A stretch of 20,119 bases of DNA, taken from positions 1 through 20,119 of the IMG/VR virus record IMGVR_UViG_3300034018_000032; one strand, 5' to 3'. The translations under genes and the position numbers were made by a program. This stretch comes from a virus. The notes below the pieces were generated by a model. That model was not told where the DNA came from. It did no database searches and worked only from the letters and a program-made list of their open reading frames with translations. Shown here piece by piece: positions 7,082 through 12,652 of this stretch. Positions within the stretch are counted from its first letter, which is position 1. Each line of letters begins with the position of its first letter.

Positions 7082-7819
7082 ATGCAAGCACAAAAAGGTT
7101 ACGATTTAGCCGGTAAGAGCATCTTCATTGCTCTGCCTGCCTACGACTTCAAGGTCTCCTTGAAGCTGGCGGTTTCGCTGGCTCGGTTTACGCAAGTGGC
7201 CGGTCAACACGGCATTGCGGTACAGATTGGCAGCATCTGCGGATGCTCTGTCGTCTCCCGCGCTCGTAACCTGCTTGTTAAAGACATGCTGGAATCCACC
7301 TGCGACTATTTGCTCTTCATCGACAGCGACATCAACTTTGAGCCGGAGCACATCTTCCGTCTTATGGCTTGGGGTAGCGATCCGAAGAAGGGCATCGTCG
7401 CAGGTGTTCCGCGCACACGTAGCGAAAATAAGGTCTATATCGCTGACCTTGACTATGACGAGAACCATGAGCTTACCATGAACGGTATGGGTCTGGTCCG
7501 TGGTAAACGCGTTGCGACCGCTTTCATGCTGATTCGCCGCGAAGTATTTGAGCAGATGACTGCTGCTAACCCTGAGTGGGTTTATAAGGATCAGCGCTCA
7601 GACCGCATGATCCCCTGCCTCTTTGATTTCAAACTCACCGAAGAGGGCTACATGGGCGAGGACTTCTTGTTCTGCGACCGTGCTCGCGAGATCGGTTTCG
7701 AAGTTTGGATCGACCCCAGCATTCAACTTGGACACATGGGCGTACAAGAATACGAAGGCTGCTTCGGCACCGACGTTCTCTATCCGATGCTCGCCCCCAC
7801 ACAGAAGGAAGCAGCATAA
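7082..7819 (+). CDS. Glycosyltransferase, GT-A fold (GT2-like)
   Basis: A 245-aa predicted nucleotide-sugar-dependent glycosyltransferase. After an initial strand (SIFIALPAYD, 13-22), SRARNLLVKDML lies at 59-70, DYLLFIDSDINF at 75-86 with the metal-binding DSD triad at 81-83, and a C-terminal GEDFLFCDRAREIGFEVWID (192-211) followed by H218-M-G. This order, DxD then an acidic acceptor-side ED (193-194) then a late His, is that of GT-A enzymes. The length is short but complete for a single catalytic domain with no membrane anchor. The gene lies among virion genes, so it may modify a capsid, fibre or host surface polymer; the target is unknown. It starts 3 nt after the previous stop with only a weak GGGTGA site, and its stop overlaps the next gene by one base. 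Confidence 0.75.
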   Translation: MQAQKGYDLAGKSIFIALPAYDFKVSLKLAVSLARFTQVAGQHGIAVQIGSICGCSVVSRARNLLVKDMLESTCDYLLFIDSDINFEPEHIFRLMAWGSDPKKGIVAGVPRTRSENKVYIADLDYDENHELTMNGMGLVRGKRVATAFMLIRREVFEQMTAANPEWVYKDQRSDRMIPCLFDFKLTEEGYMGEDFLFCDRAREIGFEVWIDPSIQLGHMGVQEYEGCFGTDVLYPMLAPTQKEAA

Positions 7820-8250
7820 TGGGTATCAAGCTAGGTGACATTTCGCCGCTCGCAGGCGCGATAAGCGGTAAAGGTATGTTCGGTAAAGGACTGGGTGCGA
7901 TGAATAAGGCACTTGGTCCTATGGCGGGTATAATGCCCCGTTTGGCTGGATCGGCACAGAAAAAGAATGCCGCGAAGCGCGCAGCTATGGAAATAGAAAT
8001 GCAGAAGAAAGGCACAGGTATGCGGGGACGTCCGATGGTAGAAGACATTATGATGGCTGAAGAAGCTCCTGCCGGTGCACCGATGATGAAAAAGGGCGGT
8101 AAGGTTAGCGCCGCTCAAGCCGTGCATAAGCACGAGCGCAACATGCACAAGGGTAAGAAGCCCACTAAATTTGCCAAAGGCGGTTCGACTGCCTCCAAGC
8201 GCGCCGATGGCTGCGCTACCAAGGGCAAGACGAAAGGACGTTTTGTCTGA
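7819..8250 (+). CDS. Basic Lys/Gly-rich protein with C-terminal DGCA-type tag
   Basis: A 143-aa basic protein. The start at 7819 overlaps the glycosyltransferase stop (TAATG) and has AAGGAA eight bases upstream; longer in-frame extension to 7705 would lie inside the glycosyltransferase and is rejected. Residues 1-45 are Gly/Ala/Met-rich with MFGKGLGAMNKALGPMAGIM. A helical, charged stretch follows (KKNAAKRAAMEIEMQKK, 48-64), then MMKKGGKVSAAQAVHKHERN (90-109), FAKGG, and a C-terminal peptide DGCATKGKTKGRFV (130-143). Nearly the same peptide ends the 110-aa protein encoded at 8751-9083. No signal peptide or clear transmembrane segment is visible. A virion-internal or nucleic-acid-binding role is inferred from charge and location. 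Confidence 0.65.
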   Translation: MGIKLGDISPLAGAISGKGMFGKGLGAMNKALGPMAGIMPRLAGSAQKKNAAKRAAMEIEMQKKGTGMRGRPMVEDIMMAEEAPAGAPMMKKGGKVSAAQAVHKHERNMHKGKKPTKFAKGGSTASKRADGCATKGKTKGRFV

Positions 8251-8504
8251 TGGCTAAGACCCCGGCTTGGACACGTAAGGAAGGTAAGAACCCTAAGGGC
8301 GGCTTGAACGCCAAGGGTCGTGCGTCTTACAACAAAGCCAATCCGGGTAAGCCGGGGCTTAAGGCTCCGCAGCCTGAAGGCGGCTCACGTAAGAAATCAT
8401 TTTGCGCTCGGATGTCTGGGATGAAGAAGAAGCTTACATCTAAGAAGACTGCGAATGACCCCAACAGCCGCATCAATAAGTCGCTCCGAGCTTGGAAGTG
8501 CTGA
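8250..8504 (+). CDS. Small basic phage protein, likely DUF6321-type
   Basis: An 84-aa, strongly basic protein starting at the last base of the previous stop (TGATG). It reads MAKTPAWTRKEGKNPKGGLN, then AKGRASYNKANPGKPGLKAPQ, then PEGGSRKKSFCARMSGMKKK and ends INKSLRAWKC. The pattern PAW.RKEGKNP.GGLN.KGR..Y, KAPQPEGG.RKKSFCARM.GM and a final L..WKC is one I remember as a conserved small protein of many phages, possibly DUF6321; the domain number is from memory. Function is unknown. Two cysteines (one in SFCARM, one at the C-terminus) are conserved in that pattern and could matter structurally. Composition suggests binding to nucleic acid or to an acidic protein surface. Confidence 0.7.
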   Translation: MAKTPAWTRKEGKNPKGGLNAKGRASYNKANPGKPGLKAPQPEGGSRKKSFCARMSGMKKKLTSKKTANDPNSRINKSLRAWKC

Positions 8505-8505
8505 C

Positions 8506-8754
8506 ATGGAGATGATGATATGGAACATCGTTCTAACCGCTGTGGTAGGTATCATGGGCTTCCTGTTTAAAGGTAAGTTCGACGAGTTGGATCGTCTCGG
8601 CATTCTACTCAATAGGACCCGTGAAGAAGTGGCTCGTGAGCACGTCACACGTAGCGAAATGAACACGATGGTCGATAGGTTAGGAGACCGGTTTGACCGG
8701 GCCTTTGAGCGTCTTGAAGCTAAAGTTGAAGAGATAGGAAGGACAAAGTCATGA
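8506..8754 (+). CDS. Membrane-anchored coiled-coil protein
   Basis: An 82-aa protein with one hydrophobic segment at residues 5-21 (IWNIVLTAVVGIMGFLF) followed by a short basic stretch and a charged helix to the end (KFDELDRLGILLNRTREEVA, then FDRAFERLEAKVEEIG) with heptad spacing. That architecture, an N-terminal membrane anchor and a long coiled coil, occurs in phage lysis-associated and membrane accessory proteins. The ATG at 8506 follows the previous stop by one base with GGAAG 7 nt upstream; ATGs at 8512 and 8515 are alternatives. It is the only acidic/hydrophobic protein in an otherwise very basic cassette. It lies 10 kb from the lysis genes, so a spanin role is doubtful. Function is unknown. 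Confidence 0.62.
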   Translation: MEMMIWNIVLTAVVGIMGFLFKGKFDELDRLGILLNRTREEVAREHVTRSEMNTMVDRLGDRFDRAFERLEAKVEEIGRTKS

Positions 8755-9083
8755 TGGATAAGAAGAAAAAGTCAACGCCCCCACAGCCATCCGCTGCTGA
8801 TCGTGCGTCAGATGCTAAGTTCCGTAAGTCCGTAAAGGACCTCAAGGTTACGCCAGAAAATGCTGCGGCTATCGGGCGTGGAAACCGTTCTCCGGGTATG
8901 GCGAAAGGTGGTAAGGCTATGCCGTTTGCAGCAACTAAGTTTGGTAAGGCTCTCGTTAAGAAGTCTGCTGACACCAAGGGTCGTGCAATGGTCAAGAAGG
9001 CCGGTGGCGGCAAGTGCTACGCTAAGGGCGGCTCGATTGACGGCTGTGCCGTTAAGGGCAAGACCAAGGGTAAGATGGTCTAA
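8751..9083 (+). CDS. Basic Lys-rich protein with C-terminal DGCA-type tag (second copy)
   Basis: A 110-aa protein in which I count 23 Lys and 5 Arg against 7 acidic residues. It starts in an ATGA overlap with the previous gene, after a strong AGGAAGGA site. Residues 1-45 are polar and lysine-rich (DKKKKSTPPQP). The middle has MAKGGKAMPFAATKFGKALV (50-69), and the end reads CYAKGGSIDGCAVKGKTKGK then MV. The last 14 residues differ from those of the 143-aa protein at 7819-8250 at only three positions, although the upstream parts are not similar. This points to a shared functional tag or to recombination between the genes. No enzymatic motif is visible. Confidence 0.65.
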   Translation: MMDKKKKSTPPQPSAADRASDAKFRKSVKDLKVTPENAAAIGRGNRSPGMAKGGKAMPFAATKFGKALVKKSADTKGRAMVKKAGGGKCYAKGGSIDGCAVKGKTKGKMV

Positions 9084-9373
9084 TGCGCGCTTGTCGGGGC
9101 ATGGGGGCGATAAATCCCTCCAAGATGCCGGGTAAGAAGACGATCAAACGGAAGGACAACCCTGATGATGTCTCGATGTACGCAAAGGGAGGTCAAGCAA
9201 AGCTCGACATCTCCAAAGCGATCAAAAAGCCCGGCGCACTCCGTGCGCAGCTTGGCACTCCTGAGGGTAAGAAAATCCCAGCAGGAAAACTTGCTAAAGC
9301 TGCCAAGGCCCCCGGCAAGTTAGGTCAGCGTGCACGGTTCGCACAGATGCTGAAAGGCTTTAAGAAGAAGTAA
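9083..9373 (+). CDS. Basic helical protein with LGQRARFAQ-type C-terminus
   Basis: A 96-aa protein; I count 20 Lys and 6 Arg against 5 acidic residues. It contains MPGKKTIKRKDNPDDVSMYA (15-34), the AKGG element shared with its neighbours, and a C-terminal module GALRAQLGTPEGKKIPAGKL (51-70) followed by AKAAKAPGKLGQRARFAQML. I recall that last module, with its ...GKLGQRARLAQ... ending, from other phage proteins of unknown role. The start at 9083 is coupled to the previous stop (TAATG), but the internal ATG at 9101, behind CGGGGC, would give a protein starting MGAINPSKMPG and is equally plausible. No membrane segment is present. Confidence 0.6.
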   Translation: MRACRGMGAINPSKMPGKKTIKRKDNPDDVSMYAKGGQAKLDISKAIKKPGALRAQLGTPEGKKIPAGKLAKAAKAPGKLGQRARFAQMLKGFKKK

Positions 9374-9768
9374 TGGCACGGTCGGACGAACCTAAGTGGA
9401 AGCGCATCGTTGCCAGCGTAAAGGCTGGCACGAAGGGTGGAAACGCGGGTCAATGGTCCGCCCGTAAAGCCCAGCTTGCGACCCAACGGTATAAGAAGTC
9501 CGGCGGCAGCTATAGCGGCCCGAAGACAGAAGCGCAGAAATCCTTATCCAAATGGGGTAAGGAAGATTGGGGAACCAAGTCAGGCAAGCCGTCTACTCAA
9601 GGGCCGAAAGCAACTGGCGAACGCTACCTTCCGAAGAAGGCACGACAGGCGCTGACATCTTCTGAATATGCTGCTACAACCAAGGCGAAGCGCGAAGGTA
9701 CGAAGGCAGGCAAACAGTTCGTCAAGCAGCCCAAAACCGTTGCCAAGAAGACAGCGAGATTTAGATGA
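9373..9768 (+). CDS. Basic protein of DUF5872 type
   Basis: A 131-aa basic protein whose whole length matches a pattern I know as DUF5872: a W..I...VKAGTKGG..GQWSARKAQLA motif (9-36), then QRYKKSGGSYSGPKTEAQKS, SLSKWGKEDWGTKSGKPS, GERYLPKKARQAL (82-94), SSEYAATTKAKREGTKAGKQ (96-115) and FVKQPKTVAKKTARFR at the end. From memory this family is also found in giant DNA viruses and some bacteria; its function has not been established as far as I know. The three tryptophans and the GERYLP / EYAATT blocks are the most recognisable conserved parts. It starts at the last base of the previous stop (TAATG) and ends in an ATGA overlap with the connector gene, so it is embedded in the structural operon. 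Confidence 0.72.
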   Translation: MARSDEPKWKRIVASVKAGTKGGNAGQWSARKAQLATQRYKKSGGSYSGPKTEAQKSLSKWGKEDWGTKSGKPSTQGPKATGERYLPKKARQALTSSEYAATTKAKREGTKAGKQFVKQPKTVAKKTARFR

Positions 9769-10475
9769 CCACATCCGGCACTACAGCATTTAACCTGAAC
9801 CTTAACGAACTCGTTGAGGAAGCGTTCGAGCGCTGTGGTGCCGAGCTTCGGACGGGTTATGACCTGCGCACAGCGCGGCGTAGCCTGAACTTGCTCACCA
9901 TTGAGTGGGCAAACCGTGGCATTAACCTGTGGACCATCGAGCAAGGTTCAATCCCGATGGTGCAGGGGCAGATCGTCTATGACCTACCTGCGGATACCAT
10001 TGACCTCCTCGACCACGTGATACGTACGCAGACCGGCCAAGGCCAGACGGATATTAACATTACCCGTATCAGCGTAGACACATACTCGACCATCCCAAAT
10101 AAGAACGCGCAGGGCCGCCCTATTCAGGTGTGGATCAACCGCCAGTCAGGCGCGACCGAGCCGGTGTCTGGCGTGGCTTATCCGAACATCAACGTCTGGC
10201 CTGCCCCAGAGCAGTCCAACTATTACACCTTCGTCTATTGGCGGCTTCGCCGTATTCAGGATGCTGGCAACGGTATCACGACGCAGGACATCCCGTTCCG
10301 CTTCTTGCCGTGCATGGTGGCTGGGTTGGCTTTCCACCTATCAAAGAAAATCCCCGGCGCGCTTGAGCGCAGCCAGATGCTTAAGATGGAATACGAGGAG
10401 TTGTGGCAGCAGGCTGCTGACGAGGATCGCGAAAAGGCTGCGTTGCGCATCGCACCGCGTCAGATGTTCTATTAA
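9765..10475 (+). CDS. Head-tail adaptor (P22 gp4-like connector)
   Basis: A 236-aa protein predicted to attach below the portal and seal the packaged DNA, like P22 gp4 and related podovirus adaptors. The N-terminal helical block reads VEEAFERCGAELRTGYDLRT (17-36), then ARRSLNLLTIEWANRGINLW (37-56), with the E..F.RCG.E...GYDL..ARRSLN pattern typical of this adaptor class. A beta-rich middle (QGQIVYDLPADTIDLLDHVI) and WPAPEQSNYYTFVYWRLRRI follow. The helical C-terminus (LERSQMLKMEYEELWQQAAD) would pack on the portal ring. It overlaps the preceding gene by 4 nt. The family call rests on pattern memory and position. Confidence 0.75.
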   Translation: MTTSGTTAFNLNLNELVEEAFERCGAELRTGYDLRTARRSLNLLTIEWANRGINLWTIEQGSIPMVQGQIVYDLPADTIDLLDHVIRTQTGQGQTDINITRISVDTYSTIPNKNAQGRPIQVWINRQSGATEPVSGVAYPNINVWPAPEQSNYYTFVYWRLRRIQDAGNGITTQDIPFRFLPCMVAGLAFHLSKKIPGALERSQMLKMEYEELWQQAADEDREKAALRIAPRQMFY

Positions 10476-10484
10476 GGAGAAGCA

Positions 10485-10925
10485 ATGCCAAATAGGTTTG
10501 CCTCCGGTAAATGGGCAATTTCGCAGTGTGACCGCTGCGGGTTCCGCTATAAGCTCAAGCAGCTTCGGCGTCTCGTCATCAAGACGAAGAACGTCAATAT
10601 ACTCGTGTGCCCGTCATGCTGGGAACCAGATCAGCCACAGCTTCAACTTGGTATGTACCCGGTTGATGATCCTCAGGCGCTGCGTAACCCGCGTCCGGAC
10701 ACGACATATTTCCAAGGTGGTCTGACTGGTCTGCGGATCGAGACCCAAGGTGAAGTACCCAATGACAACGTGCTAGACTCCGGTACGCCGTCGGGCGGTA
10801 GCCGTATAATCCAGTGGGGTTGGAATCCTGTTGGCCTAAATAATCCTTTGGGTTTATCTGGGCTTCCAAATACGCTATTAGGTAGTGGTCAAGTAGGGAC
10901 CGTAACTGTTCAGACGGAGAATTAA
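10485..10925 (+). CDS. Zinc-ribbon protein conserved in marine phages
   Basis: A 146-aa protein with an N-terminal zinc ribbon: CxxC at C15/C18 (QCDRCGFRYKLKQLR) and CPSC at C42/C45, followed by WEPDQPQLQLGMYPVDDPQA (46-65). The two CxxC pairs, 23 residues apart, are suited to bind one zinc ion. The C-terminal half (WGWNPVGLNNPLGLSGLPNT and onward) is Gly/Asn-rich and poorly ordered. A strong AAGGAGA lies upstream. I recall this CDRCGF...VCP.CWEPDQPQLQLG sequence as frequent in metagenomic marine phages next to connector genes, with no known role. It could be a virion connector component or a DNA-binding factor; neither is shown. Confidence 0.7.
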   Translation: MPNRFASGKWAISQCDRCGFRYKLKQLRRLVIKTKNVNILVCPSCWEPDQPQLQLGMYPVDDPQALRNPRPDTTYFQGGLTGLRIETQGEVPNDNVLDSGTPSGGSRIIQWGWNPVGLNNPLGLSGLPNTLLGSGQVGTVTVQTEN

Positions 10926-10926
10926 T

Positions 10927-11052
10927 ATGGCTAAAGGTGGCAAGACTAACAAACAGATGTTGAGCATGGGCCGTAATCTCGCGAAGATTGCGAACCAGAA
11001 AAGCGGCAGCAAGCCGAAGAAGGACATGGGAAAGGTCAATAAAAATGGATAA
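10927..11052 (+). CDS. 41-aa basic protein
   Basis: A tiny gene lying directly behind the zinc-ribbon gene (the ATG starts one base after its stop codon). The product reads MAKGGKTNKQMLSMGRNLAK then IANQKSGSKPKKDMGKVNKN, ending in Gly, and is rich in Lys and Asn. It contains the MAKGGK element seen in the larger basic proteins at 7819-9373. Its last 8 nt overlap the following gene, a coupled arrangement that supports translation. The GRNLAKIANQ core resembles other short phage proteins I remember, without known function. Codon use resembles its neighbours. Confidence 0.6.
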   Translation: MAKGGKTNKQMLSMGRNLAKIANQKSGSKPKKDMGKVNKNG

Positions 11053-11188
11053 GATGCCAAAGACCTACACGCAGGCCGACCTCGGCAACAACGGCTATCC
11101 CAACAAGATTGCCAATACCCAAACGCAGAAGACCCGTGGTACGGGTGCAGCGACTAAGGGTACTGGGCACAGCAAGAAGATGGGCTAA
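11045..11188 (+). CDS. 47-aa basic protein with RGTGAATKGTG motif
   Basis: A tiny gene overlapping its predecessor by 8 nt and the following gene by one base (TAATG). The product starts MDKMPKTYTQADLGNNGYPN and ends KTRGTGAATKGTGHSKKMG. The RGTGAATKGT segment is a recurring element in short phage proteins that I recall from podovirus-like genomes. The upstream in-frame ATG at 10988 would add 19 residues, but it lies inside the 41-aa gene and has no site, so 11045 is preferred. No function is known; it may be a virion or assembly peptide. Confidence 0.58.
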   Translation: MDKMPKTYTQADLGNNGYPNKIANTQTQKTRGTGAATKGTGHSKKMG

Positions 11189-11868
11189 TGAACTACGCTA
11201 CTCTGTTCGAAACGATCAAAGGGTACGTCGAAAACGACTTCCCCAACACCTCATGGACCGGCTCTGACGGTTCCAGCACGGTGACGTTGACGTCTACCGA
11301 ACAGATTAACACGTTCATCCAAGAGGCTGAGCAGCGTATTTTCAACACCGTTCAGTTGCTGGACCTCCGCAAGAACGTAACAGGCAACTGCACGTCGGGG
11401 AATAAATACCTGTCCGTGCCTTCAGATTGGCTGGCCAACTTCTCAATCGCGGTGATCGACGGGGATGGGAACTACGAGTATCTGCTGAACAAGGATGTGA
11501 ACTTCATCCGGCAGGCGTATCCCAACCCCAACGATCAGGGTCTCCCATACTGCTACGCCTATTTCGACGAGAACTCGTATATCCTTGGCCCAACGCCAGA
11601 TAGCAATTACTCCGTCGAACTGCACTACTTCTACTACCCGCCTTCGATTGTGACGGCAGGTACGTCGTGGTTGGGCGATAACTTCGATAGCGTCCTGCTT
11701 TACGGCTCGCTGCTTGAAGCGTACACTTTCATGAAGGGCGAGGCAGATATCATCGCGGGCTACCAGAAGCGGTATGACGAAGCGATGGCGATGCTTAAAC
11801 AACTTGGCGAAGGCAAAAACCGTCAGGATATGTATCGTTCTGGTCAAGTTCGGTATCCGGTGAGGTAA
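11188..11868 (+). CDS. Second head-tail connector / tail adaptor protein
   Basis: A 226-aa protein that looks like a second-layer adaptor. The N-terminus MNYATLFETIKGYVENDFPN and STEQINTFIQEAEQRIFNTV (about 37-56) match the adaptor-type start in which an aromatic-rich helix is followed by an I..FI..AE.RI helix. A beta sandwich-like centre follows (NKYLSVPSDWLANFSIAVID; SYILGPTPDSNYSVELHYFY), and a helical C-terminus GEADIIAGYQKRYDEAMAML ends it. This arrangement resembles T7 gp11-type and DUF6682-type adaptors; the exact family is from memory. It starts in a TAATG overlap and lies 0.7 kb after the gp4-like adaptor, so two successive adaptor rings are likely. Confidence 0.7.
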   Translation: MNYATLFETIKGYVENDFPNTSWTGSDGSSTVTLTSTEQINTFIQEAEQRIFNTVQLLDLRKNVTGNCTSGNKYLSVPSDWLANFSIAVIDGDGNYEYLLNKDVNFIRQAYPNPNDQGLPYCYAYFDENSYILGPTPDSNYSVELHYFYYPPSIVTAGTSWLGDNFDSVLLYGSLLEAYTFMKGEADIIAGYQKRYDEAMAMLKQLGEGKNRQDMYRSGQVRYPVR

Positions 11869-11869
11869 T

Positions 11870-12151
11870 ATGTTTAGTGGTTCTAGCGATATCGGGAATG
11901 TGATGGTCATGGCGACCGAAGGACGTGGTTTCACGCCTGAGGAAACTGCTGAGCGCGCTCTCGACAAAATCATTTACGTGGGCAGTCAGGCACACCCTGC
12001 TATTCGCGATCAGGCCGAAGCTTTCAAGGATAGCATCCGCGCAGTGCTCGTCCACTATATGCACGAGGCTGTGCGGTCCCATAACGTAACTCTGGTAAAC
12101 AAATTTAAACAGGCGGGTCACCCAGAGTTGATCCCGATCCTCGACGCATAA
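11870..12151 (+). CDS. Conserved helical phage protein of unknown function
   Basis: A 93-aa protein, nearly all helix. It contains ATEGRGFTPEETAERALDKI (15-34), HPAIRDQAEAFKDSIRAVLV, HYMHEAVRSH and KQAGHPELIPI near the end. The GRGFTPEE.AER...KI ... IRDQA.AF....R.V..HY...AVRS ... AGHPEL pattern is widely shared among phages in my memory, but I know of no assigned role. GGTGAGG lies just upstream. It sits between the second adaptor and the fibre-side genes. A small virion or assembly factor is a plausible guess. Confidence 0.68.
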   Translation: MFSGSSDIGNVMVMATEGRGFTPEETAERALDKIIYVGSQAHPAIRDQAEAFKDSIRAVLVHYMHEAVRSHNVTLVNKFKQAGHPELIPILDA

Positions 12152-12163
12152 GGAGGCCGTAAG

Positions 12164-12643
12164 ATGGCAATTACCCAAGCAATGACCACGTCGTTTAAGG
12201 CCGAGCTTATGCTGGCCGTGCACGATTTCCGGGCTACCGGCGGCGACACTTTCAAACTGTCGCTATATACCTCGTCCGCTTCACTGGATGCCAACACAAC
12301 GGCATATACATCCAGCCAAGAAGTTTCCTCTTCGGGTACGAACTACACCGCTGGCGGTGGTACGTTGACGCGCCTTGGGGTTGTGACGTCGAACAACTCG
12401 GCCTCTTCTGGTACGGGCTTCACCGACTTTGGTGATCTGACCTTTGCCAACGCGACAATTACGGCCCGTGGCGCGCTAATCTATAACACGACCCCTTCGG
12501 CTAACTCGAACGCGAATACCACGCTTACGAACGCTGCTGTGGCTGTGTTGGATTTTGGTTCGGATAAGACCTCGACGGATGGTGATTTTACGATTATCTT
12601 CCCGACGGCCACAAACACGACGGCCATTATCCGTATCGCATAA
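12164..12643 (+). CDS. Putative virion surface protein, beta-rich
   Basis: A 159-aa protein, Thr/Ser/Ala/Asn-rich and predicted to be all beta. It begins MAITQAMTTSFKAELMLAVH, has DTFKLSLYTSSASLDANTTA (residues 28-47) and ends FTIIFPTATNTTAIIRIA. AGGAGG, the perfect complement to the 16S anti-SD core, lies at 12151-12156, so strong expression is expected, as for a structural protein. No catalytic motif is visible. Position directly before the fibre gene suggests a tail-tip, fibre-base or capsid-surface protein; I cannot tell which. Confidence 0.6.
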   Translation: MAITQAMTTSFKAELMLAVHDFRATGGDTFKLSLYTSSASLDANTTAYTSSQEVSSSGTNYTAGGGTLTRLGVVTSNNSASSGTGFTDFGDLTFANATITARGALIYNTTPSANSNANTTLTNAAVAVLDFGSDKTSTDGDFTIIFPTATNTTAIIRIA

Positions 12644-12652
12644 GGAAAACTA

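Noticed and set aside
8506-8754. Inner-membrane spanin
   Set aside because: The topology fits, but it lies about 10 kb from the lysis genes and has no partner next to it; left as unknown.
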